Assembly (NCBI GenBank): GCA_001931905.2
Contig: MSJI02000530.1
Span: 1 to 64,000, forward strand
From: Cladosporium sp. IMV 00045
Lineage: Eukaryota > Ascomycota > Dothideomycetes > Cladosporiales > Cladosporiaceae
Length of the DNA stretch: 64,000 nucleotides
Reading direction: 5' to 3'
A program made the position numbers and the translations under genes. Shown here piece by piece: positions 33,955 through 47,566 of the stretch. How positions within the stretch are numbered: the stretch's first letter is position 1; each line of letters opens with the position of its first letter. The notes under the pieces were generated by a model, which saw nothing but the letters and a program-made list of their open reading frames with translations, was not told the origin of the DNA and did not search any database.

Positions 33955-34972
33955 TGTGGATGTGGTGCGGGTTGGAGGTTGAGGTGTGGTGGTGGGAGGC
34001 GTGCAGTGTTGGTCGGCGATGAGGTCGAGATGTTGGCGATTGATGCTGCTGCCGCTGCTTTGGTCGGCGAAGCACGGGCTGGAGGATTGACCAATCGGAG
34101 AGAGAGGATTGGAAGGGTTGGAAGTTCTTGAAATACGTGATAACAGCATTGTCGTTTTCGTTGGTTTGATGAGGGTGCTTGGTCGTATTTGGCCACTGTT
34201 CATTGCGCTTGATTGCACTTGCATGATAACCTGTAAATGATAGCATCAGTAAATTGTTTCTCGTGTGCTATTTACTAATGGTCGGCTGTGAGACTGTTCG
34301 CAGTTGAATCGCTCCACCTCAGGAGATCATGAAGGCCAGCGTCGACCTCGCTAAAGACGAGCATGAAGGCATATCAAATCGACTGATGACATCAATGGAT
34401 ATTTCTGGTTCTGGAATAGAATTCTTGTCCAGCAATAGCATTGGCTCGGGCCTCAGTAACGTGAAATGCGGGTTTGCAAGACTGGCTTGGCCAAGAATAT
34501 CGACGTATATGTATGTAATCAGGTGGGATTGCAATCGCTGCGAATGTCCAAATCATAGACCAGCGACCAAGGTGATACAATCGATAAGCGACTTTGAACG
34601 ATTTCATCTGCGATTTCTGATTGCTTGGATAGTTTTCGATTCAAATATCTACAAAGACGTTCGACGAGACTGAACGCTGATTATCAGCCATTCTGATTAC
34701 ATAGAGCCAGGGGAGAAGCTGCAGGGGAGAGCGTTGTGCATGTGTGGCTAGAACATGATATACGTAGGTTACGTGCATGCTTCACGTGCTTTATTTGAAG
34801 TCTACCATACTTGCTTCCTTTCTTTTCTTCAAGCAACGAAACCTTCTAGAAGCAATAATATCACAGCATGGAGACTGCGGCGAGGAGGTAGCTTTGTTGC
34901 GTCACATGAGCGCAATGCTGCACGCTAGGTCACATCGCCCTTCTTTCAATTGCTGTTGCGAGAGTTGGAGTG
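33955..34972. promoter_or_regulatory. Divergent intergenic region, QCR8 / TRS130
   Basis: These 1.02 kb lie between start codons. No gene is supported; a 114-codon plus-strand frame at 34329-34673 lacks domain character. It holds the CCAAT box at 34091-34095 and a CACGTG near 34783. Confidence 0.45.
34091..34095 (+). promoter_or_regulatory. CCAAT box upstream of QCR8
   Basis: GACCAATCGG, 137 bp before the QCR8 ATG and in inverted orientation to the gene. CCAAT boxes bind the HAP complex, which controls many respiratory-chain genes in ascomycetes; use of this copy is an inference. Confidence 0.4.
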
Positions 34973-37900
34973 ATGGAAGGCTCCAGCAGCTCCAAGGTCA
35001 CAGGTAAAATAATTGAAGGCCACATCTTACAACACACCTATTGACGCTCTATCTCAGTGGAGTATCATGACCCCTCTGGCATATTTCCCCTCGTCTCTCG
35101 CGACTTGGCCGCTCGTCTCCCTCTCAAGAACCTCAACTGGCAGTCGCATGCCCGCCCTTTACGCCAGATCAAATCGCTACACGTCGAGTTCGTCCCAGAC
35201 AAGCAGACACTAAGCTCTCTGCGCCCTGCAACCGCGCGCATCGATTCCAACGGTCCAGATGCCACAGACTCGACAACATCCGACCCCGATCAAAAGAAAC
35301 ATGGCGGCGGAAAGGAGAGACGACACCAGATCCCAGGGCTAAAGACAAGCCCTTACCTCAAGATATACGTATTACGATGTGACGACAAAGATACCTACAA
35401 AGCCGGCGAACGAGAGCGACTACAGGAGTGGATCAAGGCCAATACCCAGCAAGACGGGAAGCGCGAGAAGCACGATGCCTTCGAGTGGATGATTTTGCAT
35501 GTTGTGGTGCCGGACACAATAGCCGCCAGCGAACCCAGATGGCGCGAAAGTTCCAGAGATCCAGATGAGCTCAAGGAGAGGCCGAAAAGCAAGGCAAACT
35601 GGCCAGGCAAGAGCACAAGGACAGTATTCGATAAGCTGAGAGCGGACTTCAACGAGTCGAGCAAGAATGGCCCAGATCGAATTGCTCAGATCCGGTTGCT
35701 GAAAAACCAGGTCCCACCGGACCTTCTGCCCACACCGGCCATAGCGCAAACGCTGGAGGAGAGCTCGCAAGAACGGGAAAACGCCTGGGGTGATTTGGTC
35801 ACGAAGTTGAAGAGCTTGATCTTGCTTCCGTTCGACGCTAGGGTCAGACAATATGAGGACGACATCGCAGCGCAAGAGGCGAGGAGAGCTTTGCCCGGCT
35901 GGAATTTCTGCACATTTTTTATTCACAAGGAGGGTCTGGCGAAGGCTTTGGAAAGCATGGGGTTGGTCGAAGATGCTTTGGCGATTTACGATGAGCTATA
36001 TGTCGGGTTGGAGACGGCGGTGCGAGAAATCGCCTCTGGGAACGCTGAGGGAACGGCAACTTCTTTCGCTCCGACCACGACAGATGCCAGAGAACGAATC
36101 ATTGGGCCTTCGAGTTCGAAGGAGAACGGGGTTGCAGACAAACCTGCAGATCAGGCTCCAAGAGCGACTGCTTTGTTTGAAAAGGACTACCGAGGAGAAA
36201 TTGTCAGGAGTCAAATCTCCGTCTTCGACTTCTGCTGCTATCTTTTCTCACGACAGAAAGCTCTCATACTCCGCCTGGCCGGCGCTCAAGTGGCACGATC
36301 AGAGTTTGGCAGCAAATTCAAAGAAGGAGGTGAGGACCTTGTCCTGCTCGCAGAGGTGTGTTGGCGAGCACTGAGTTTCATTCAGAGCAGCGCGCGCGCT
36401 TTGCGACAGGATCAAATAAACGGGTATGCTCTTATTATTGACTCAATCAAACTCTCTAGAACGTCTTGTATTGACTGATTTTCCACATAGGTCAGGATCT
36501 ACGAAGCTATCTCCCAGCGATTTGGAGTCTCTGATCTCCTCCTGGACATTCTCCCTTACCAGCCATGTCCTTGCCGAAGCCGACACAGCCCTCCTCGGTA
36601 TAGACGGCGATGAAAGCGGTAACACCCCCAGTGGAACTCCCTCGAAGCTCAAGCGACCAGACTTTGGTTTCGCCATGGGCGCCAATATGTATCCGTCACG
36701 CAACTCTAGCCTGTCTGGACAGTTCAGGGGGAATTCACAGGGGCATACCGGTCCTGACACAGTGAAAATTCCTGACAAACCCGGGCTTGTGGAGTTGGCA
36801 GCCTACCGCGCTGAACTGGTCATGATTCAAAGAAGAACTCTGGAACATCTGGCTGCGAAGCGCGGATGGATCGCTGGGTGGAATTCCTTGGGATCACCTT
36901 CTACGCAATTGAAGGAGGTTGATTTGGATGAAGATCAAGATGAAAACGAGGACGAAGAGTCCGAAGCAGCGGCTGCTGATACTGAAGACCGAGCGAACAA
37001 GAGCGAGCCCAGCAACGCACCATCGACCCTGCTTGCAAAAGACCTCGCCGGGTTACTCGCTGATCAGGCCACCTTCCTTTCGACATTCGAAAACTTATCC
37101 GCGCTAGCCGTCCGCCTGTACACAACGGCGACTCACTCCAAATCCGCTGAGACCATCATGGGCGATATTGCCATGCTCAAATTCCAGCAGCAAGATTTCA
37201 CAGCCGCGGCGAGATTCTTTGAGTATGTCCTGCCTCTTTACGCCAGCGACTCATGGAGCCTGCAAGAAGCTAGGGTGGTCAGAGATCTCGCCGAGTGCCT
37301 GAAACGGCTGAATAGAAAGGGAGATTTCGCTCAGGTCTTGCTTAGCTTTTTGAAGAAAATCGCTGGGCGAAGAATCGAAGGAAGGCGACGTAGTCCAGAC
37401 GAAGAGGGCGTCGCAGAAGGGTATCTCAAGCAGTTGGTTGACGCATCAGCGGACTTGCCTACTGACCTGGATGCTAAGCTGGTAGACTTCTTCGACGATA
37501 TCCAGCTTGGTCGGGAGATTGCGCTGCTTAAAGACAAAGATGGTTTCGCGTACCGCTTCAACCTGCGCCACGTTCTCGATGACGATATCACCTTCGACGA
37601 AGTGTCTGTCAAGCTCGTGAGGGTAGATGATCCGCAGACGGAGATCAACATTGTGCGGACAGCACCTCTGCAAGTGAAGAACGGCGTTGTTGAAGTCGAA
37701 CTTGAAAGCACGGCTACCACTTTCGGAGCATACTACATTGACAAGGTCATCTTGAAGGCGAAGAAACTCCGCTTCTGTCACGATCTGCGGCCGCCAACGA
37801 TCCCAGAGACATCAGCATTGGGTATTGTCTACGCGCCATCAGGTGATGAGGAGAAGTCGCAGAGGGAACGACCGTTCGTCCTGCTCTACCCTCACAAGCA

Positions 37901-39431
37901 AGCTTTCGACGCGAGCATATCACTTTCAAATAAAGTGCACATGGAGAAGACTAAGCACCTGGAAGTCAGGCTTGCCAGTGGCTGGAACAATGTGCAGCAG
38001 ATGGATATCAGGCTCAAACCGGCCAGTGCTGGCTTGCGCCTTTACTCTGTTGACGCGGAGACAATAGGTTGCGAGCGCAGGAATACTAAGGATTCCGCAG
38101 TTGGCGTGGTCGCTCTGGGTGGCCTCGCAGCCGAACAGGACGCAACACTCGTCATCCCTTACAGTATGGATAGCGCCATCAGTAAGATTGTCGTGAGACT
38201 CGAAGCGCATTATACCACGGGAGCTGGGGACTTCACGTTCGTCGCTGCTGTGAAACTCCCAGCCGCGCTGCCTCTGGACGTGGAGGTGAACGATTTGTTC
38301 CGCCACGAAGCATTGTTCTCAACGTTCACGGTACGCACCACGACAAAATGCCCACTTGCGGTCACGAGTGCAACGCTACAAGACAGCGCGGCATACGCCG
38401 TGGAGAAACCTCCCGTCAGTGCTCTGCCGACCATGGTCATTGGAAGAGCTCCTGTGAGCTTGGTCTACAAGATTACTCGCAAGGCCGCGGCGAGTGGCGC
38501 GGACAAACTCACGAAGAAAGATGCACCTCTGTCACTCGCAGTCACTTACCAAGCAGTCGACGAGCTGATCCTGGCTTCTCTCAAAAGCACCTTCGCATCC
38601 GACCTCGAAGAAAGCGAATTCAAGCACCTGAGTAGATTACTCCTGCCCGTCCTCGAAGAGCGCGCCCGACAGCGCCTCCTGCCAAGCGACATGGACAACG
38701 CAGCGCTTTCACACGAAGCCAAAGTGCCTAGTTTCGCGGACCTAGGCTGGTTCGAGATCGTCGACACGCTGCCCGCCACACTGCAAAGGGCGTTGAGCGA
38801 TTGGCTGATGAAGTGGCACATCGAACATTCTCGCATCGAAATCGACCTGCCCACAGACACGACAGACGCAGACAAATGCATCTCGCTCGCCGTCGAGGTT
38901 CCCACGCTAGACATCGCCTTCAACGCCACCCTCGCCTTGCTCGAGCCAGGACTCGCCGGCAGCAGCGAGACGGCCGTCAAACTGGGCCAGCCGGTGAAGG
39001 CGGAGCTGAGGATCAGCCATACCCGGATCTGGAGCGCAGAGAACGTCTTCGGGATAGAGCAAGGTGACAAGCAGAAGGACAACGACGACTTCTTCGTCGA
39101 CGTCCAGGCCGACTCGGACACCTGGCTCGTCGGCGGCGCGAAGAAGAAACACTTCTCCATCCCGGCCTCGCCTTCTTCTGATTCAGGCGCTCAGACGAAC
39201 GCAGGAGTCATCTCCTTTCCCATAATCCTCGTGCCGCTGAAATTGGGCTCGCTCGCCCTCCCGCTGCTGGACATCAAAGCTGCCGGAAGCGAGGATGGCA
39301 ATAACGACACCGGACGAGCGCAGGCTGCATCGGTGGGCTGTGAGACTTTCTGCGAAAGCGCCGGTGTTGTTGTCAAGGTTGTGCGTGGAGTGCAGCAGTC
39401 GAGAGTGAGGATTGCGGAGGGTGGTGAATGA
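34973..39431 (+). CDS. TRS130: TRAPP II complex subunit Trs130 (TRAPPC10 family)
   Basis: Large subunit of the TRAPP II tethering/GEF complex that activates Ypt31/Rab11-type GTPases at the trans-Golgi. Three exons (34973-35003, 35058-36423, 36491-39431) sum to 4338 nt, giving 1445 residues. The first exon encodes only MEGSSSKVT and joins to VEYHDPSGIFPLVSRDLAAR, the usual start of this family. The N-terminal half has family segments LPLKNLNWQSHARPLRQIKS, FEWMILHVVVPDT, LLPFDARVRQYEDDI, GWNFCTFFIHKEGLAKALES and VFDFCCYLFSRQ. A charged insert (DEDQDENEDEESEAAAADTE) is followed by a helical repeat-like middle region, then beta-rich C-terminal domains. Both introns are short (54 and 67 nt). No breaks were seen. 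Confidence 0.94.
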
Positions 39432-40017
39432 ATTGTTAGGCAAATCTTAAGTTTGTAGCTTTCTTGTACGATTTTTTCCAAATTTTTGATTGCTTTTCGA
39501 TTTACCACTTCACAAGACGAAAATCCCCATCTCCCCGACGGATCGCACCACTGTAAGAGGCGCGAGCACGCCATCGATCATGTCGAAGTGGGGGCGTTCA
39601 CTTTCAATAATGGCGTGTGATTGAGCTGAGGTGGGGTGCGTTGGTCGGCTTCTTTGTGCGAGAGATGCGGGGTTTGTTGTTCCTCCAAAGGTGGTGCTTC
39701 ACCATCCCGCCTATTTGGAAGAAAAAGCACGCCATTTTTGGCAAGAGATCGTGTTGCATAAGGGGCAAACCGTGTCAATGGTCCTTATGAGACCCTTGTT
39801 CCCGTCGGACGGTATTTGTTTTTTTCTCTCTTCCCTTTCCTCGACTCCTCGGTTCTTGGTACTTTCAGCTTGAGGGCTTTGCGTGTTGATTTGGATATCT
39901 CTCCGGCAAGAAGAAGACACTCACTGGTATACTCTCTAGAGCTCCAACGAACTGTACATGTCCAGAAGAGACAAGCCAAAGACCAGACTACAACAGCTTA
40001 GAGAACATATCGTCAAG
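39432..40017. promoter_or_regulatory. Upstream region of homocysteine synthase
   Basis: 586 bp between TRS130 and the next start, with no supported gene. Pyrimidine-rich sequence at 39.81-39.86 kb may mark the promoter/leader. I saw no CACGTG Cbf1 site here, although the downstream gene is of the sulfur pathway. Confidence 0.4.
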
Positions 40018-41554
<1,537 letters not shown>

Positions 41555-42710
41555 AAAGGGATATAGCTGTGTGTGGTTGGTAGGGCATGAATATGAATAT
41601 TATGATCATTTTATGCATGGCAACCGGATCGTGAACAAAGCCGTTCTGCGCAAGGTGCCGTACATGTACAGTAAACAGCGAATGGTCGGCAGAAGTCCGA
41701 GCATCTTTCGCGATCTACTGAGAATGCTCATTTCCTGTTCCCCGACTTGTCCAGTAATCAACCCACCAGACGGTTGTCTTTCGAGCTTGAGAGAGTTTTT
41801 CAATAGGTATGGATATGGATATGGATATGGCGATCCACGTGACTTGGGGTCATCAACAAGCAGATCGATGTCGTCGGCGGACGAAACGGATCGCCTCGGT
41901 CTGAACGTTGGAGCGCGGCGAATTTGGAGGGACATTTGAGTTTGAAGGTGTCTGGGGCGTCCTTTCATGTGAAGAGGATGCTCGGTCGATCCTCCGCTGC
42001 ATGTAAGAAGTGGAAGAAATCATATCTTGATGGTTTCGACCTCAAACAGATGGACTATCCCATCTTCAAGATCTCAACTCCTCGGTCAATACTGACAACC
42101 CCATAAAGTCACCCACAGATCCCAATCTCCATTCCTTGTCGCGATGTTGGAGTGGAGTCGGTCATGGCGCTGAATCCGGGCATTGTCGCCGCCATCGCCG
42201 CGGGCCTCGGTTCGCAGACACAGAATTGCATCACCCGGGCCAGACTGATCCCTCGAATAGTGTGTGCAGAGCCTCAACTACGCCCTCGGCCTGTCACTCT
42301 TCTCTCGTGCTGGCCACGGGGACAACTCCTCCTCTTGTGCTCTATACCCTTACCTCTCCCGTTACCCTTTCTATACCCTTTGTCCTTTTCCAAGACTTTC
42401 TTCTTTTGCCCGGACAGCAGCGAGTGTTATTGTTCTTCCGCTTCTTTGTGCCTCGTCAAAGCTGAACTGCCAACCTGCCGATTCCGTACCCTACTTGGCA
42501 GCCCAAGTGAACAGTGAGTAGCCCTAAGCATAGCTGCTTATAATGCGATATGGGCCTCCGGCTGACCATCTTCCCGCCGTAGTACAGTAGTCAACGTGTA
42601 ATAACCGCTCTTGCCTGCGACCAACCGCATCCTGTGCGACTCTCACATCCCACCCGTAGCACGAATACCACGTTCTACACCCGACCACCGAGGCTGCCCA
42701 AGCAGAAACC
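41555..42710. promoter_or_regulatory. Intergenic region between homocysteine synthase and acyl-CoA synthetase
   Basis: 1.16 kb without a supported gene. It holds a short TATGGA repeat at 41809-41831, a CACGTGAC motif near 41836, and a pyrimidine-rich block at 42.3-42.45 kb that is probably the promoter/leader of the downstream gene. Confidence 0.4.
41809..41831. repeat. TATGGA microsatellite (3.8 copies)
   Basis: Perfect tandem hexamer TATGGA repeated three full times plus TATGG, in intergenic sequence. Confidence 0.9.
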
Positions 42711-44889
42711 ATGAGTTCCGCCATTCTCGATGCAGCCGCCAAACTGCAGCCGCCTCCTCCGGTCGGCGTGCCTTATAGCGCCGTAGTCCCGAATAGCGAG
42801 CAGGAAGGCAGAAGCGCGGTCCACAGACACTGGCGATTCAAGGATGGCTTGCTGCACACCCTCGACCCTTCCGTGTCTTCTACGCACGATATGTTCGAGC
42901 AGGCCGTGAAGAGCGTGCCCAACGCCAGGTGTTTGGGACACAGACCTTACGATGCTGCGACCAAGACGTTCGGCCCGTACGTTTGGGAGACATACGCAGA
43001 AGTTCAGCGGAGGAAGACGAACTTCGGAGCGGGTCTCGTTGGACTGCTGGAGAATGTAGGCGTTCACGGCAGACAGCATGGTATTGGCCTTTGGTGCCAG
43101 AACCGCCCGGAGTGGCAGATTACGGATTTGGCTTGCGCTTCGCAGTCGCTCTACACTGTGTCGATCTACGACACTCTCGGTCCTGACACCACCGAGTACA
43201 TTATCAACCACGCCGAGCTTCCCGCGGTCTGTACGTCCGTCAACCACATCCCCGCCTTGTTGAAGCTTGCGGATCGTTGTCCCACGCTCAAGCTCATCGT
43301 CTCTCTGGACCCTCTTGTCAACGGCACAGAGCTTCCCGGAACTTCTAAGAAGGACCTTCTGAACGCCCTCGCGGCTGAGAAGGGCATCCAAATCCATTTC
43401 ATAGGCGACATTGAAGCTCTTGGTGAGGCTTCGCCCCGTCCTGCAAATGTGCCTAGACCAGACGACATCGTGACTATCAACTACACCTCGGGAACTACTG
43501 GCAACCCCAAGGGCGTTGTATTGTCCCAGTCTGCTGCCGTCGCGGCAGCTTCGGCGTGTCTTACTGTCGTTTCAATCAAACCGAACGCCGTGAGCTGCTC
43601 TTACTTGCCTTTGGCGCACATTTTCCAGCGCCTGACCGAGCATGGAATGCTCTGGTCTGGCAGTGCAATTGGATACTTCCACGGCAACATCCTCGAACTT
43701 GTTGACGACATCAAGCTCTTGCGTCCAACTACATTTACGTCGGTTCCGCGACTTTTCAACCGCTTTGGTGGTGTCATCAAGAGCCAGACTATTCAAGCAC
43801 CTGGAGTGAAGGGAGCACTGTCGCGACGTGCGGTCAGCACAAAGATGGCCAACCTGAAGAACCCAGACCCAGCCCAGGCAACGAACAAGCACTTCTTCTA
43901 TGACCGTGTATGGGGTCGCAAGGTCGCCGGTGCGTTGGGCTTAGACAATACCAGCCACATGGTCTCTGGTTCCGCTCCTCTCGATCCAGATCTTCACCAG
44001 TTCCTACGTGTAGTCTTCGGCAACCACATCCTCCAAGGGTACGGTTTGACAGAAACATACGGTACCTCGCTCGCGCAGGCGCCCGACGATTTCACTGTAG
44101 GCAACTGCGGCGGTCCCATGTGTATCAGCGAGCTTTGCCTCGCCGACGTGCCAGACATGGAATACTACAGCACAGACAAGCCTCACCCACGCGGCGAGCT
44201 TCTCATCCGCGGCCCCGCTGTCATGAGAGGCTACTACAAAAACGACGAGGAAACAAAAAAGACCTTCACAGAGGACGGATGGTTCCGCACCGGCGACGTC
44301 TGCTCAATCGACGAAATGGGCCGCTTCAAGATCATCGACCGCAAGAAGAACGTCCTCAAGCTCGCCCAGGGCGAGTACATCTCCCCCGAGCGCATCGAGA
44401 ACGTCTACCTCGGCAACTGCCCCTACCTCGGCCAGGCTTACGTGCACGGCGACTCGTCGCAGGCGAACCTGGTGGCCATCTTCGGCATTCAGCCGGATCT
44501 GTTCGCTCCCTTCCTCAGCAAGGTGCTGGGCAAGCCGTGCGATGCAGCTGACATCAAGGGATTGGAGGCCGCGGCTCAAGAGCCCAAGGTGCGCACTGCG
44601 GTGCTCAAGGAGCTGACGAAGGTTGGCAAGAAATCCAAGTTCAACAGCTATGAGAACGTCAGGGCTGTCCGCTTGATGGTCGAGCCGTTCTCGATTGACA
44701 ACGAATTGTTGACTCCTACGTAAGTTCTTCCTTTCCCGATTGTCTGACATTTCAATGAAGGTTTATTTTGCTGACTTGATTTCTAGGCTGAAGCTCAAGC
44801 GTCCCCAGACCGCGAAGAAGTACAGGGACGTTATCGACGAAATGTACGCCGAGGTCGAGGCGGGCACGACGTCCAAGGCGAAGTTGTAG
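42711..44889 (+). CDS. Long-chain acyl-CoA synthetase with C-terminal peroxisomal signal
   Basis: AMP-forming ligase activating long-chain fatty acids to CoA thioesters. Two exons, 42711-44719 and 44787-44889, sum to 2112 nt, giving 703 residues. ANL-family motifs: the P-loop TINYTSGTTGNPKGVVLSQS, CSYLPLAHIFQR, GSAPLDPDLHQFLRVVFG, QGYGLTETYG, GELLIRGPAVMRGYYKN, DGWFRTGDVCSIDEMGRFKI, DRKKNVLKLAQGEYISPERI and LTPTLKLKRP near the end. The protein ends SKAKL; a terminal AKL is a type 1 peroxisome-targeting tripeptide. The last 33 residues, including LKLKR and AKL, lie in a separate small exon. The intron donor (ACGTAAGT) contains an in-frame TAA, so an unspliced message would end right after LLTPT. 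Confidence 0.95.
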
Positions 44890-45526
44890 AACAGCTTTCG
44901 TCCGAGGGCGAGTGTGTCGTTTTCCCTCCTCATAGGTGTAATGGTGTTTATAGCGCTTCCTTCGCTGTGGTTATTTAGAACAACAGGTGGACGCTGCTTA
45001 GGTTTTTGGGGGCTTTTTGTTATTATTATTAGATGTTACAAGCTTACGCTAGCGAAAATGGATATTATTGTGTACATACTGGACAGTGTTGATCATATCC
45101 TGTTTGGAAGTTCTTCCTTGTCCTTCTAAACTGATCTCTATCGTCTTTAAGATATGTGATCTCCGTGATTGTTGCTGTCAATTTGACTGTATACACCTTA
45201 TAGGGCTGAAGGCTGTTGTCGATCTCCCCCACGACCCTGAACGCCCCCGGAGACTTTGGGCTTGGTATCGGCCATTCATGTGAAACAGACCCGCTGGGAT
45301 GGAGAGAAGCCAACACCGACACCAACACACTTAACCCGGCTCTGAGCCAACTCAACCTTCCCAAGAGATCCCACTGAATCACAACCGCCGCTCTTCACGC
45401 GCGATAAGAACTTTCACCAACCTCAACCTCCCCAACAGCTCAACCCAGCTCGGCAATACCAACAAAGCGCAGCGCCTCTGCGCGCTTCGCCATTCCTATA
45501 GACCACCTCGGTCCCCCGAAGCCACA
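44890..45526. other. Intergenic region between acyl-CoA synthetase and MID1
   Basis: 0.64 kb holding the 3' UTR of the upstream gene and the promoter of MID1. No gene is supported. Confidence 0.45.
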
Positions 45527-47566
45527 ATGCTCTGCAAATGCCCCAAACTCACGCCTTTGCAATCGCGCCTGGCCGCTTCTCTGCTCGCTCTGGCGCTCGT
45601 CGCTGTCGTCTTTTGGTCGCTTTCCAACCCTCACTTTGCGTATGCCTCGGAATTGGACGGTGAAGATGGAGGACTTCTTGGCGAGTCAAGTCCTGAAGAA
45701 GATCACAATTGGCATCGGATAGAAAATGAGAGGCTGCGTGCTGATGGGGTGGATGTTGACTTTGAAGGGGAAGAGGAAGAACAGGTACTGGCGGAGAGGC
45801 AAGCGGTCACTCAGCTGGACACGGTAACCGTCACGCGCAACGACGCGGGGAATCCGCTCAATATCCTGCCGGGCCAGACGGAGCGCTGGAGGTATCCTGA
45901 GGAGCTTTTGCATGGACCTTATGGCGAGAAGGGCGCTGGGTTGCCGAGTCCGCTGCTTCGTGTGGATTTGGGGTTGTCGGAGCGGCATAATGAGTTGAAG
46001 AGGAGGGATGTGCTGGACGATGATGCTTGGAGGCTTGAGAAGAGGCAGGGGAGCTCGGAGACTCGGACGGTGTACATCTCTATCAACACTTGTCTGCAGC
46101 CTGCGTACAATGGCACGGGGACGCAGACGGGTCCGCCGCCGCAGCTGACGCTGTATGTTGGGAGGGAGACGAGCAATGAGAATCCTGGACCGGATAGCTC
46201 TGGAGCGCAGGATACGCATGTGCTCGATCAGGGCTTTGCGAAGGTCAACATCTCAGCCAGCGATGATATGTATGTGGCGGTACATGCTCCGGAGCTTCCG
46301 AATGACTTCGGTGGTGGGTGGAACTACGAGGTCGCATTCTCGATTGATGATTACTACCACAAGGCCGAGGAAGATTTGAGCAAGCCTTTCATGTACCTCG
46401 TCGACACCGATACGGAATCTGCTTTGCTGGTGACGGACAACCTTACACTGGCCAGCAACGGCTCGGACGAATATAAAGAATGGATGAACCTCACCAGCCC
46501 GTTCATGATCTTCGCCAGTAACTCTAACTACACTCGGCCATTAGGGCTGGAGAAGTCATTTTGTGGATTGACGAACAATGCACAGATGAGAGCCGATCCC
46601 GCCTCACCTTCTGGAGGCATTTCCAACATCCAAATGGGCATGACCTCACGCGGTCTGGGTAACAAGCCCAAGCAGCAGTTCTACATTTCCAAACTCAACA
46701 GCTCGAGCGGCTACCTAGGCTCACTCGCCATGTACGGAAACTCAACAGCAGAAGGGCCTGGAGTCATCGGAGGCGGCGGCACTGTCTGGCCACAAATGAA
46801 CTGGGTCACCAAAGCCGACGGCAACTGCGCGCTCATGTTCGACCTCGAATTCTGCTCCGAAGTCGCCTACGCCGTCCCCGCCAACATCCTCACCTACCCG
46901 GACCGCGGCGGTCTCGCCGCACGCTACGATTCCTACGCCTCCGCCCTGTACGACAACTTCACCTACTCCCTGCAACAGATCGCGTGCAACGCCTCCTCCG
47001 ACTCCATCTACAGCCCGGCCAAAACCTGCGCCGACTGCGCGCACGCCTACAAAGAATGGCTGTGCGCCGTCACGATCCCACGCTGCGAGGACTTCAGCGC
47101 CGAGTACGAGTGGCTGCAGCCGCGCAACGTCGCCCAGCGCTTCGCCAACGGCTCCTCCCTGCCCTCCGACTTCCTCAACACGACCTACTGGCCCATGACC
47201 GGCGCGCCGACGCTCGAGGGCTCGCCTGCCTGGTCGCAGACGTATAATTCGACTTTTTCGTCGAACAGGTCGCGGAATCACGGCGTCATCGATTTGGATA
47301 TCATGCCCGGGCCTTACAAGGAGGTTTTGCCGTGTGACGACCTTTGCTACAGTTTGATGCAGAGCTGTCCTGCGAAGCTGGGGATTGGGTGTCCCGTCAA
47401 GGGGAAGGGGTTGGAGAGGAGTTATGGCAAGCGAGACGGGGAGGGGGATGTCAAGTGTAGTTACTTGGGGGCTTATTTTTACCTCAATGCTGCTGGGTCG
47501 CTGGAAAGTAGCGTTCGCGCGGTTTTGGCTGTGGCGGTTGGGGCTGCGCTTGTGATGCTTGCGTAG
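45527..47566 (+). CDS. MID1: Stretch-activated calcium channel component Mid1
   Basis: Regulatory subunit of the fungal high-affinity Ca2+ influx system (partner of Cch1), at plasma and ER membranes. A single exon gives 679 residues. The N-terminus KLTPLQSRLAASLLALALVA is the hydrophobic signal/anchor typical of fungal Mid1, followed by NPHFAYASEL. The long extracellular part carries many N-glycosylation sequons (for example NGT, NLT, NGS, NSS, NFT, NAS, NTT, NST). The conserved Cys-rich C-terminal region is visible from QQIACNASSDSIYSPAKTCA through DCAHAYKEWLCAVTIPRC to LPCDDLCYSLMQSCPAKLGI and GCPVKG. A short hydrophobic end (AVLAVAVGAALVMLA) closes the protein and could be a membrane or GPI-type signal. 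No intron is needed. Confidence 0.93.
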   Translation: MLCKCPKLTPLQSRLAASLLALALVAVVFWSLSNPHFAYASELDGEDGGLLGESSPEEDHNWHRIENERLRADGVDVDFEGEEEEQVLAERQAVTQLDTVTVTRNDAGNPLNILPGQTERWRYPEELLHGPYGEKGAGLPSPLLRVDLGLSERHNELKRRDVLDDDAWRLEKRQGSSETRTVYISINTCLQPAYNGTGTQTGPPPQLTLYVGRETSNENPGPDSSGAQDTHVLDQGFAKVNISASDDMYVAVHAPELPNDFGGGWNYEVAFSIDDYYHKAEEDLSKPFMYLVDTDTESALLVTDNLTLASNGSDEYKEWMNLTSPFMIFASNSNYTRPLGLEKSFCGLTNNAQMRADPASPSGGISNIQMGMTSRGLGNKPKQQFYISKLNSSSGYLGSLAMYGNSTAEGPGVIGGGGTVWPQMNWVTKADGNCALMFDLEFCSEVAYAVPANILTYPDRGGLAARYDSYASALYDNFTYSLQQIACNASSDSIYSPAKTCADCAHAYKEWLCAVTIPRCEDFSAEYEWLQPRNVAQRFANGSSLPSDFLNTTYWPMTGAPTLEGSPAWSQTYNSTFSSNRSRNHGVIDLDIMPGPYKEVLPCDDLCYSLMQSCPAKLGIGCPVKGKGLERSYGKRDGEGDVKCSYLGAYFYLNAAGSLESSVRAVLAVAVGAALVMLA

